From: Bacteroidota bacterium
Lineage (GTDB): Bacteria; Bacteroidota; Ignavibacteria; Tepidaquicellales; Tepidaquicellaceae
Assembly (NCBI GenBank): GCA_003519545.1
Contig: DOWN01000086.1
Location: 1-6,199, forward strand
Direction of reading: 5' to 3'
DNA: 6,199 nt
Shown here: piece after piece, positions 1 to 5,789 of the stretch
How positions within the stretch are numbered: position 1 is the stretch's first letter
Layout: each line of letters begins with the position of its first letter
Made by a program: the position numbers and the translations under genes
Notes under the pieces: model-generated
What the model saw: only the letters and a program-made list of their open reading frames with translations
What the model was told of the DNA's origin: nothing
Database searches by the model: none

Positions 1-87
1 TTGTGGGAAAATTGAATAATTAAATATAAATAAATTTAGGAGTATATATATTGGCAATATTTTTGTAAACCGTTTACGCATTCTCAT
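1..87 (-). CDS. 5' end of a divergent gene, probable exported protein (partial, runs off left edge)
   Basis: Reading leftwards, an ATG at 87-85 (second in-frame ATG at 81-79) opens 29 codons without a stop up to the window edge; the codon just upstream (90-88) is an in-frame TAA, so the start must be one of these two ATGs. The peptide begins MRMRKRFTK, then has about 16 mostly hydrophobic residues rich in Ile, Leu, Phe and Tyr, and ends SIFPQ. This is the shape of a Sec signal peptide: basic n-region, hydrophobic core, then a Pro-Gln near a likely cleavage site, as in many Bacteroidota exported proteins. No Cys is seen, so nothing suggests a lipoprotein. AT-rich DNA readily encodes Ile/Phe/Leu/Asn/Tyr by chance, and only 29 codons are visible, so this is a moderate call. 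No Shine-Dalgarno sequence is apparent. The function cannot be told. It would be transcribed away from the 244-1953 gene. Confidence 0.45.
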   Translation of the reverse strand, partial: MRMRKRFTKILPIYILLNLFIFNYSIFPQ

Positions 88-243
88 TTAATTTCATTAA
101 ATTTGAAGAATATTGAAATGGAAAAATAAATTATACAATTTGTTATCCCCCTTTCACCCCTTTTTCTCTTGTCTTTTTTCATATTAAAACTAATAAGAAA
201 TAACTAATTTTATATCTCTATACTTTACTTTAAATTATTAATC
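88..243. other. Divergent intergenic region with a pyrimidine-rich tract
   Basis: These 156 bases separate the left-edge minus-strand frame from the TTG start at 244. They hold a tract (146-180) in which all but two of 35 plus-strand bases are C or T, including runs of C5, C4 and several T runs, in otherwise AT-rich sequence. For the plus-strand gene, TTGTCT (169-174) with TAATAA (191-196) at 16 bp spacing, or TATACT (219-224) without a convincing -35, are weak promoter candidates. No Shine-Dalgarno sequence precedes 244. No RNA gene, riboswitch or other repeat was recognised. Confidence 0.5.
130..157 (-). promoter_or_regulatory. Candidate promoter for the divergent minus-strand gene
   Basis: On the minus strand there is an exact TATAAT (135-130), directly preceded by TG, and a GTGAAA that matches four of six bases of TTGACA (157-152), separated by 16 bp. 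A transcript would start near 123, about 35 nt before the ATG at 87. The spacing and position suit the left-edge gene. The region is AT-rich, and Bacteroidota often use a different -7/-33 consensus, so this rests on pattern only. Confidence 0.3.
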
Positions 244-1953
244 TTGAAACTAATTTTATTATTTTTAATTTGTGTATTTTCAAATTTGGCTTCTGCTCAG
301 TGGTCTGCAAATAATTCTATCAATAATATGGTTGTTAATGCGAGCGGAAATCAACTGGGAGTTAAAACTATTTCTGACGGTGATTTTGGTATCATAATGG
401 TCTGGGAAGATCAAAGAAACGGTGGCTCATCAAATCGTGATGTCTATGCTCAACGAATTGACAAATTCGGTGTTAAGCAGTGGGGCGATAGTAATGGTTT
501 GCCAATTGCAATCAAACCGGTTACAGAAAGATATTATGACATCTGCTCTGACGGAAAAGGCGGAGCAATTATTCTATGGGATGATAATCTACTACCAACG
601 GTTACATATCTTAAAGGTCAAAGAATTTCAAAGTCCGGTCAAAAACTTTGGAGCGATACCGGTAAAGTAATAGCGTATGATGGATTCAGACAAAGCGGTG
701 CAAAAATTATTTCAAACGGTAACGGCGGATGTTTTGTTGCTTATCAGTCGAGCGAACTTAACTCTTCTGATTTTGATCTCAAAGCAAATATGCTGGACTC
801 AAACGGTAATAAACTTTGGGGGAACGGTGTTTGGTTTTGTCAACTCGACGGAAATCAATATGATTTAGTTGCTATCAAAACTTCAGATAATAATTACGTT
901 GTCAGTTGGAGAGACGGAAGAACAGGAAAAGTTACTGAACTCGATATATTTGCTCAAAAAATAAGTTCAACCGGTTCGGTTATGTGGACAGCAAACGGCA
1001 TCACAGTTTGTAATGCAAGATTTACTCAAGAGTATCAAGATATGTATCCGGATAACTCAGGTGGGTTTTACATTGCATGGTGTGACAGAAGAGATTCAAT
1101 TCAAATAGATATTTATGCACAACGATTCAGAGCAAACGGAACGAATGTTTTTACCGCAAATGGAATTCCCGTTTGTCTCTCTCCTGAAAGCCAGTTCAGA
1201 CCTTACTTCACAACTGATATGAAAGGTGGAGTAATATGTACCTGGAATGATTTTAGGAACGGACCCTCTGCTCCATTTAATATAGATATTTACGCACAGC
1301 GTTTTGATTCAAACGGTGTGATGAAGTGGGTAACTAACGGAGTTCAGGTTTGCAATGCTCCTCTTTCGCAAAACAATCAATCAATATTAAGTGATGGAAA
1401 TTACGGTGCAGTAATCGCTTGGGATGACAGAAGAAACGGAACATCGGTTTATGAAGTTTTTGCACAGAGAATAGATTCTTCCGGAAATCTGCTTTGGGAT
1501 ACAAATGACGTAGCAGTTTCGCTCGCAGCCGGGAATCAATACAGACCGCTCGGTGTTGTATCTAATAACGGATTTATTTTTTCATTTGAAGATACAAGAC
1601 AAGGACTTAGCAACTATGATATCTATGCTATGAAGATAACACTGAACGGTACTCTTGTAAATATAAAAAAATACGAAGACATAAATTTAAATACATATAC
1701 GCTTTCTCAAAATTATCCTAATCCATTTAATCCGGAAACTACAATAGAGTTTTTAATTCCTGAAAGTCAATTCACTGAACTTATTGTTTACGATATTAGC
1801 GGAAGACAAATTGAAAAACTTGTCAGCGGAAATCTTAACGCAGGATTTTACTCATTGAATTTTAAATCTAATAATCTTTCATCAGGAGTTTATTTTTACA
1901 GATTAATTACAAACAACAATTCTATCACAAAGAAACTTACTATAATAATATGA
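244..1953 (+). CDS. T9SS-exported eight-repeat (probable beta-propeller) surface protein
   Basis: This is a 569-residue secreted protein of unknown specific function. The start is a TTG. It is chosen because the first in-frame ATG is residue 29, inside the mature protein, and because TTG gives a good signal peptide (MKLILLFLICVFSNLASA, cleavage likely before Gln19); an in-frame TAA at 205-207 with no other start codon between excludes a longer form. Residues ~38-472 hold eight repeats of about 56 residues. Each has a W-x-D-x-R-x-G-like turn, then a D-[IV]-[YF]-A-Q-[RK]-[IF]-like strand (near residues 66, 122, 178, 233, 288, 347, 403 and 458), then S-x-G-x-x-x-W and often NG-[IV]-x-V-C. This is consistent with a beta-propeller. 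Residues ~486-569 are a T9SS type A sorting domain: NYPNPFNPETTIEF (490-503), VYDISGRQI (515-523), LSSGVYFYRL (545-554) and a terminal KKLTIII. By family knowledge this domain directs outer-membrane translocation and is usually cleaved off with surface attachment or release. The gene overlaps the downstream peptidase gene by 4 nt. A binding or structural role is possible; no catalytic motif is evident. Confidence 0.88.
   Translation: MKLILLFLICVFSNLASAQWSANNSINNMVVNASGNQLGVKTISDGDFGIIMVWEDQRNGGSSNRDVYAQRIDKFGVKQWGDSNGLPIAIKPVTERYYDICSDGKGGAIILWDDNLLPTVTYLKGQRISKSGQKLWSDTGKVIAYDGFRQSGAKIISNGNGGCFVAYQSSELNSSDFDLKANMLDSNGNKLWGNGVWFCQLDGNQYDLVAIKTSDNNYVVSWRDGRTGKVTELDIFAQKISSTGSVMWTANGITVCNARFTQEYQDMYPDNSGGFYIAWCDRRDSIQIDIYAQRFRANGTNVFTANGIPVCLSPESQFRPYFTTDMKGGVICTWNDFRNGPSAPFNIDIYAQRFDSNGVMKWVTNGVQVCNAPLSQNNQSILSDGNYGAVIAWDDRRNGTSVYEVFAQRIDSSGNLLWDTNDVAVSLAAGNQYRPLGVVSNNGFIFSFEDTRQGLSNYDIYAMKITLNGTLVNIKKYEDINLNTYTLSQNYPNPFNPETTIEFLIPESQFTELIVYDISGRQIEKLVSGNLNAGFYSLNFKSNNLSSGVYFYRLITNNNSITKKLTIII
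355..1659 (+). repeat. Eight tandem ~56-codon repeats inside the T9SS protein gene
   Basis: Aligning the translated copies on the D-[IV]-[YF]-A-Q-R-[IF]-D element gives spacings of roughly 56, 56, 55, 55, 59, 56 and 55 residues. The second (LKGQRIS), third (FDLKANMLD) and eighth (YDIYAMKIT) copies are the most diverged; the fifth and sixth (IDIYAQRF) are nearly identical in this element. At DNA level the copies are well diverged, so this is an old protein repeat rather than a recent tandem duplication. Copy boundaries are approximate. Confidence 0.75.
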
Positions 1954-3761
1954 TAAAAAAATATTTATTACTTCTTGTAATTCCATTGCTGGCTTTTGGA
2001 ATAAACTCCAATGAGCCGGAGATTACTGAATCAGAACTTAAAGAATATGTTAAATATCTTTCAGACTCATCAATGGCGGGAAGATTTCCCGGTACAGATG
2101 GTGACAGTGCTGCAAGATATTTTATTGCAAATGAATTTAAAAAATTCGGAGTGGAACCTGCAGGTACAAGAGGATATTTTCAGGATTTTGAAATGTCAAC
2201 TAAACTTGATGTTTCTGAAACGAATAAATTTATTTTAAACAACGGAAAAGCAATATTAGATTTAAAACTAAGACAAGACTTTGTTCCTTATGGATTCAGC
2301 GGTAACGGATCGGCAAGCGGAAATTTATTATTTGTTGGTTATGGAATAAATGCACCGGAACTCAGCTATGATGACTTCAAAGATACGCTCGGAAATAAAC
2401 TTGATCTGAGAGGAAAAATACTTGTTATGTTCAGACAAGGTCCTGATTATATGAATCCACACGGAAATCCTTTTGATAAATATGAAGACGCAAGAAATAA
2501 AACTTTAATTCCGAGGGATGAAGGAGCAGCAGGAATAATTTTTGTGAACGGTTCCGAGTATGACCTTGGAGACAGATTAACGAGAATTAGATATGATGCA
2601 GTAATGGGAAATCAGGGAATTCCGGTTGTTCAGATTAAAAGAAGTTTTCTTGAAGATGTAATGTCAGCGGCAGGATATAATCTTACTGATATTCAGAAAA
2701 AAATTAATAGCGATAATAAACCTTACTCATTTGAGATTCCGAATGTTACAGCGGAATTTTCAACTCAATTGAAACCTACAGTTGTCGGAACTACAAATAT
2801 TCTCGGGCTTATTGAAGGCAGCGATCCGGTTTTAAAAAATGAAGTCATAGTTATAGGTGCTCATTATGATCACGTAGGATACGGAACTTATGGTTCGCTT
2901 TATAGCGGAACTGAACAACTGATTCATTACGGTGCGGATGATAATGCATCAGGAACAGCAGGAGTAATTGAGATTGCAAAGAAGATGTCTGAAAATAAAA
3001 AAGATATGAAACGAAGTGTTCTCTTTATGTTGTTTGGTGGTGAAGAAGCGGGATTGCTTGGATCTTCATATTTTGTAAAGTCTCCGCATTTCAAAAATTT
3101 TAATATTATTGCAATGTTGAATATGGATATGATAGGACGATTGAGAGAGAAATTAGAAATTTATGGAACCGGAACTTCTTCACAATGGGAAAATCTTTTG
3201 ACATCTACAAATTCAAAATATAATTTTGATTTTAAATTTGTTCCTGACGGGTTCGGACCTTCAGACCATTCAAATTTTTATGCAAAACAAATTCCAGTGT
3301 TACATTTTTTTACAGGAACGCATGAAGACTATCACAGACCATCCGACACATGGGAAAAAGTCAACTATGCAGGGCAAACAAAAGTTGTAAATCTTGTTTA
3401 TGATGTTGCAATGAATCTTGTAAATGCAAATAATAAAATTGATTATACGGCAGTAGTGAAAAAAGAAGAAAACACGAATATGAATTCAGGTCCTATGAAA
3501 GTTACAGTCGGAACAATTCCTGATTACAGTTTCACCGGAGAAGGTGTAAAAGTGACAGGCGTAAGAGCAGGAACACCTGGTGAAAAAGGCGGTTTGCTTG
3601 CCGGAGATGTTATTGTAAAATTTGGTGAACATAATATAAAAACGATTTATGATTATACAAATGTTCTCGGTAAATTTAATCCGGGTGATGTTGTGGATGT
3701 AATCGTAAAACGTGGAGATAATGAAGTGAAATTAACATTAACTCTCGAAGGAAGAAAATAA
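1950..3761 (+). CDS. M28-family zinc peptidase with PA and C-terminal PDZ domains
   Basis: This 603-residue protein is a probable exported aminopeptidase-type metallopeptidase. It starts at the ATG that overlaps the previous stop (ATGA, 4 nt), implying translational coupling. Residues 1-17 form a signal peptide (MIKKYLLLLVIPLLAFG) with no lipobox Cys. The N-terminal part (~25-115) has the M28-associated SSMAGRFPGTDGD element, and ~120-270 is a PA-like insert. The catalytic domain (~280-495) has the full M28 set by family comparison: HYDH (His305, Asp307), GADDNASG (bridging Asp330), GGEEAGLLGS (general base Glu365, zinc ligand Glu366), NMDMIGR (Asp393) and YHRPSDT (His462). Residues ~515-600 are a PDZ domain (GVKVTGVRAGTPGEKGGLLAGDVIVKFGE region), probably for binding peptides or partners. 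There is no T9SS sorting domain, so a periplasmic location is likelier than surface attachment. The substrate is unknown. The family includes leucyl-type aminopeptidases and carboxypeptidases; endoproteolysis is less likely. Confidence 0.93.
   Translation: MIKKYLLLLVIPLLAFGINSNEPEITESELKEYVKYLSDSSMAGRFPGTDGDSAARYFIANEFKKFGVEPAGTRGYFQDFEMSTKLDVSETNKFILNNGKAILDLKLRQDFVPYGFSGNGSASGNLLFVGYGINAPELSYDDFKDTLGNKLDLRGKILVMFRQGPDYMNPHGNPFDKYEDARNKTLIPRDEGAAGIIFVNGSEYDLGDRLTRIRYDAVMGNQGIPVVQIKRSFLEDVMSAAGYNLTDIQKKINSDNKPYSFEIPNVTAEFSTQLKPTVVGTTNILGLIEGSDPVLKNEVIVIGAHYDHVGYGTYGSLYSGTEQLIHYGADDNASGTAGVIEIAKKMSENKKDMKRSVLFMLFGGEEAGLLGSSYFVKSPHFKNFNIIAMLNMDMIGRLREKLEIYGTGTSSQWENLLTSTNSKYNFDFKFVPDGFGPSDHSNFYAKQIPVLHFFTGTHEDYHRPSDTWEKVNYAGQTKVVNLVYDVAMNLVNANNKIDYTAVVKKEENTNMNSGPMKVTVGTIPDYSFTGEGVKVTGVRAGTPGEKGGLLAGDVIVKFGEHNIKTIYDYTNVLGKFNPGDVVDVIVKRGDNEVKLTLTLEGRK
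3748..3754 (+). promoter_or_regulatory. Shine-Dalgarno-like AAGGAAG supporting the TTG start at 3763
   Basis: The purine run AAGGAAG lies in the last codons of the peptidase gene, 8 nt before the TTG at 3763. It is the clearest ribosome-binding-like site in the window, where most genes have none. It supports a TTG start, because the next in-frame ATG would remove 32 residues including the conserved-looking YFWDTDF motif. Confidence 0.45.
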
Positions 3762-3762
3762 T

Positions 3763-3999
3763 TTGTTACCGGAAAATTTCAGAAAATATTTTTGGGATAC
3801 GGATTTTAGCAAACTCAGTTGGGAAGAGTATCCGGAATATATTACAAAACGACTTTTAATGTTTGGAAATCACGAAGCAGAGAATTTTATAAAAAGTAAA
3901 CTTACAACTTCTGAGATAGTAAGTATTTTATCAAAATCAAAAGAAGTAGATCCAAAGACTTTGAATTATTGGAAATTTGTACTTTCAAGAGGCAAATGA
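3763..3999 (+). CDS. Small DUF6922-like protein, probable partner of an AbiEii-type nucleotidyltransferase
   Basis: A 78-residue soluble protein starting at TTG, one nucleotide after the peptidase stop. An in-frame stop at 3739-3741 with no other start codon between fixes this choice. The N-terminus (LPENFRKYFWDTDFSKLSWEEYPEYITKRLLMFG, residues 2-35) and the C-terminal LNYWKFVL match the pattern I recall for short proteins (DUF6922-like) encoded directly upstream of AbiEii/AbiGii-type nucleotidyltransferase toxin genes; this is from memory and not searched. It has no signal peptide and no membrane segment, and it is mostly predicted helical by eye. In such pairs it may act as an antitoxin or accessory factor, which is inference. 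Its expected partner appears destroyed just downstream (3996-4095), so the gene may be an orphan. Its placement after two envelope genes looks like insertion of an unrelated module at the end of a cluster. Confidence 0.65.
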   Translation: MLPENFRKYFWDTDFSKLSWEEYPEYITKRLLMFGNHEAENFIKSKLTTSEIVSILSKSKEVDPKTLNYWKFVLSRGK

Positions 4000-4095
4000 A
4001 CTTTCATTATCGAACCTATGCCCGATATGTTTATTCCGGTACAATGGGAAGATGTGAAAGATAAAATGAAATCATTAGTTGATAGGATTATCTAA
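3996..4095 (+). pseudogene. Remnant of an AbiEii-like nucleotidyltransferase toxin gene (internal deletion)
   Basis: An ATG at 3996-3998 overlaps the TGA of the 78-residue gene (ATGA), the usual junction for a coupled second gene. It encodes MNFHYRTYARY and soon meets a TAA at 4062-4064. In another frame, from about 4009 to the TAA at 4093-4095, the translation is IEPMPDMFIPVQWEDVKDKM followed by KSLVDRII. This resembles the extreme C-terminus of AbiEii-family nucleotidyltransferases, where an acidic/Pro-Met segment is followed by a ...P[VI]xWE[ED]VK helix. The simplest reading is a gene of several hundred codons that lost its whole middle, including the nucleotidyltransferase core, leaving a few start codons and about 28 end codons out of frame. 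The family match is from memory. Alternatively it is a small independent ORF from the ATG at 4018 (25 codons), but no RBS supports that. Confidence 0.5.
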
Positions 4096-4122
4096 CGAAA
4101 TCTCACTTTAGTGAGATTTCGT
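4095..4122. terminator. Perfect 12-bp hairpin shared by two convergent gene clusters
   Basis: Bases 4095-4106 pair perfectly with 4111-4122 around a 4-nt loop (TTTA). On the plus strand the hairpin begins at the last base of the remnant's TAA and is followed by a T/A-rich stretch with a T5 run at about 4132-4136. On the minus strand the stop codon of the ABM gene (4105-4103) lies inside the stem. The symmetry and convergent position suggest a bidirectional terminator. The T-tracts are weak on both sides, especially the minus side, so it may work more as a 3'-end stabiliser or need a factor. Confidence 0.65.
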
Positions 4123-4393
4123 ATATATCCATTTTTACTCCTTCAGGAAACAGCGGATATGCAAATTGCATAAATTCCAAAACGTGAGGTTGCTTGAGAT
4201 GTGTGTTTAGAGTATCTTCATCTGCCCAGTGTTCAAGTATTAAAATCTCATTTAGTTCAAGCGGGTTAAAGAAAAATTCATATTTCAGACACCCTGTCTC
4301 TGATTTTACTTTGCCTGAAAGAATTACAAGATTTTCTAAAAACTCATCTCTTCTTCCGGGTTTAATTTTTCCTTTAACTATAACCTGTTTCAT
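4103..4393 (-). CDS. ABM-domain (YgiN-like) putative quinol monooxygenase
   Basis: This 96-residue cytoplasmic protein is a single antibiotic-biosynthesis-monooxygenase (dimeric alpha/beta barrel) domain. Family hallmarks are the N-terminal strand MKQVIVKGKIKPGRRDEF, ETGCLKYEFF (residues 32-41), LILEHWADEDTLNTHLKQPH (51-70) with His55, Trp56, His65 and His70, then a C-terminal helix and strand. The length is typical. Characterised relatives oxidise quinols or polyketide-type phenols without a cofactor, or process signalling molecules such as AI-2; the substrate here cannot be told. The ATG at 4393 lies 9 nt after the nuoF stop with no clear Shine-Dalgarno, so it is probably co-transcribed with nuoEF and translated by re-initiation. 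The stop codon sits in the terminator stem. A quinone-related role beside complex I genes is attractive but inferred only from position. Confidence 0.85.
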   Translation of the reverse strand: MKQVIVKGKIKPGRRDEFLENLVILSGKVKSETGCLKYEFFFNPLELNEILILEHWADEDTLNTHLKQPHVLEFMQFAYPLFPEGVKMDIYEISLK

Positions 4394-4402
4394 TTAGATA
4401 TT

Positions 4403-5788
4403 TTAATATCTGATTTCATCAACTTCTTCTCTTACTTTTCCCATTCTTTCTTCAACTTCTTTATATTCACTTGTATCAGTATTCAGATTGTATTCAGGTG
4501 ATTGTCTTAAAGCGTGAACTTTGTTAGGATTCGTTAAAACAACTTCACCGGGAATAATATATTTTTCAAAATCAGGTCTGAATTTTCTAATTGTCCATTT
4601 AACAGGCCATGCAGCCGCATCTCCCAAAGCACATATAGTATGACCTTCAATATTTTCCGCAACTGAAATTAATAAATCTAAATCTTCATTTCTTCCGAGA
4701 CCTTCTTTAATTCTTTTTAATACTCTCAGCATCCATCCGCAACCTTCTCTACATGGTGTACACTGACCGCAAGATTCATGGTAATAAAATTTTGTTATTC
4801 TTATAAGAACATCAAGTATATCAGTATCTTCATCCATAACCATCACTCCGGCAGTTCCGATTGCCGAACCAACCGCTTTCAGACTTTCATTATCCATCTT
4901 CATAGTTAAACATTCTTCTCTTGTGAGAGGTGGCATAGAAGATCCACCCGGTATAACCATTTTAATTTGTTTTCCGCCTGTTACTCCGCCTGCATATTTA
5001 TCAATAACTTCCATAAGAGAAATTCCGGTAGGAAGTTCATATACTCCGGGTTTATTCACATGACCGCTTATTCCGAAAAGCAATGTTCCCGGATGTTTTG
5101 GTTCACCGATTGCAGCGAACCATTCAGGTCCGTTATTAATTATTTCAGGAACGTTTGCAAGAGTTTCAATATTATTAATTGTTGTTGGCATTCCCCAAAC
5201 GCCAACTGCCGCCGGGAAAGGCGGTTTAACTCTCGGATATCCGCGTTTGCCTTCAAGTGAATTCATTAATGCTGATTCTTCACCGCAGATATAAGCACCT
5301 GCTCCTTTATATACATACATATCAACTGAAAAACCGCTTCCATAAATATTATTTCCTAAATGACCTTTTTCATATGCCTTTGCAAGTGACTCCTCCATTA
5401 TGTTTATCCATTTCCAATATTCACCTCTTATATAACAGTAAATTGCTTTACATCCCATAGCATAAGCGGCAATAATTGAGCCTTCAATAAACTGAAAAGG
5501 ATTCTTTTCAAAAATTTCTCTGTCTTTAAAACTTCCCGGTTCAGACTCATCCCCATTACAAAGCAAATATTTCGGCTTCTCATTTCCCTTTGGCATAAAT
5601 GACCATTTCAAACCTGTCGGAAAGCATGCACCACCTCTACCTCGAAGATTTGATTTTTTCACCGTTTCAATTACGTCATCCGGTTTCATCTCTTTTAAAA
5701 CTTTTTTTAACGCAGAGAAACCGCCGTGTTTTTCATACACATCAATTTTATCTAAATCAGGAATATCTTTTAAAATTATTTTTACCAT
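4403..5788 (-). CDS. nuoF: NADH-quinone oxidoreductase subunit F (complex I, NADH/FMN/4Fe-4S)
   Basis: This 461-residue subunit oxidises NADH and passes electrons through FMN to the peripheral arm of complex I on the cytoplasmic side. Visible motifs are the FMN/NADH-binding loop NLRGRGGACFPTGLKW (47-62), CNGDESEPGSFKDRE (77-91), the GAGAYICGEESALMNSLEG segment (162-180) with PPFPA and TTINNIETL following, and the N3-type 4Fe-4S ligands SCGQCTPCREG (Cys340, 343, 346) with the fourth Cys386 in HTICALGDAAAWPV. There is no N-terminal 2Fe-2S thioredoxin-like domain and no C-terminal ferredoxin domain, which argues against HydB/HoxF-type hydrogenase or formate dehydrogenase subunits. The protein is slightly longer than most NuoF because of a ~50-residue tail after FEKYI (411 onward) that is charged and probably helical. 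The start ATG is 1 nt from the nuoE stop, so the two are surely one operon. Confidence 0.96.
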   Translation of the reverse strand: MVKIILKDIPDLDKIDVYEKHGGFSALKKVLKEMKPDDVIETVKKSNLRGRGGACFPTGLKWSFMPKGNEKPKYLLCNGDESEPGSFKDREIFEKNPFQFIEGSIIAAYAMGCKAIYCYIRGEYWKWINIMEESLAKAYEKGHLGNNIYGSGFSVDMYVYKGAGAYICGEESALMNSLEGKRGYPRVKPPFPAAVGVWGMPTTINNIETLANVPEIINNGPEWFAAIGEPKHPGTLLFGISGHVNKPGVYELPTGISLMEVIDKYAGGVTGGKQIKMVIPGGSSMPPLTREECLTMKMDNESLKAVGSAIGTAGVMVMDEDTDILDVLIRITKFYYHESCGQCTPCREGCGWMLRVLKRIKEGLGRNEDLDLLISVAENIEGHTICALGDAAAWPVKWTIRKFRPDFEKYIIPGEVVLTNPNKVHALRQSPEYNLNTDTSEYKEVEERMGKVREEVDEIRY

Positions 5789-5789
5789 A

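Noticed and set aside
146..180. G-quadruplex on the minus strand of the pyrimidine tract
   Set aside because: Only two runs of three or more G are present; four are needed for an intramolecular quadruplex.
422..670. 82-codon plus-strand frame inside the T9SS protein gene
   Set aside because: Alternative frame inside a clearly coding repeat region; no recognisable features.
3997..3999. TGA as a selenocysteine codon
   Set aside because: No conserved Cys/Sec context and no SECIS-like hairpin immediately downstream; the deletion-scar explanation is simpler.
4194..4397. 67-codon plus-strand frame opposite the ABM gene
   Set aside because: Fully antisense to a well-supported ABM domain, with a low-complexity serine-rich translation and no RBS.
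4396..4411. Short inverted repeat (AGATAT / ATATCT around TTTA) across the nuoF stop and just before the ABM start
   Set aside because: Only six A/T-rich pairs, expected often in this composition; too weak for a terminator or a translational switch, and it lies between genes that look co-transcribed.
4967..5260. 97-codon plus-strand frame opposite nuoF
   Set aside because: Antisense to strongly conserved NuoF motifs; the translation is Cys/Phe/Ser-rich without family features. Shadow frame.
4403..5788. HydB/HoxF-type electron-bifurcating hydrogenase subunit instead of NuoF
   Set aside because: Lacks the N-terminal 2Fe-2S and C-terminal ferredoxin-like domains expected in those longer subunits; length and motifs fit NuoF, though the absence of nuoG nearby means the wider locus should be seen.
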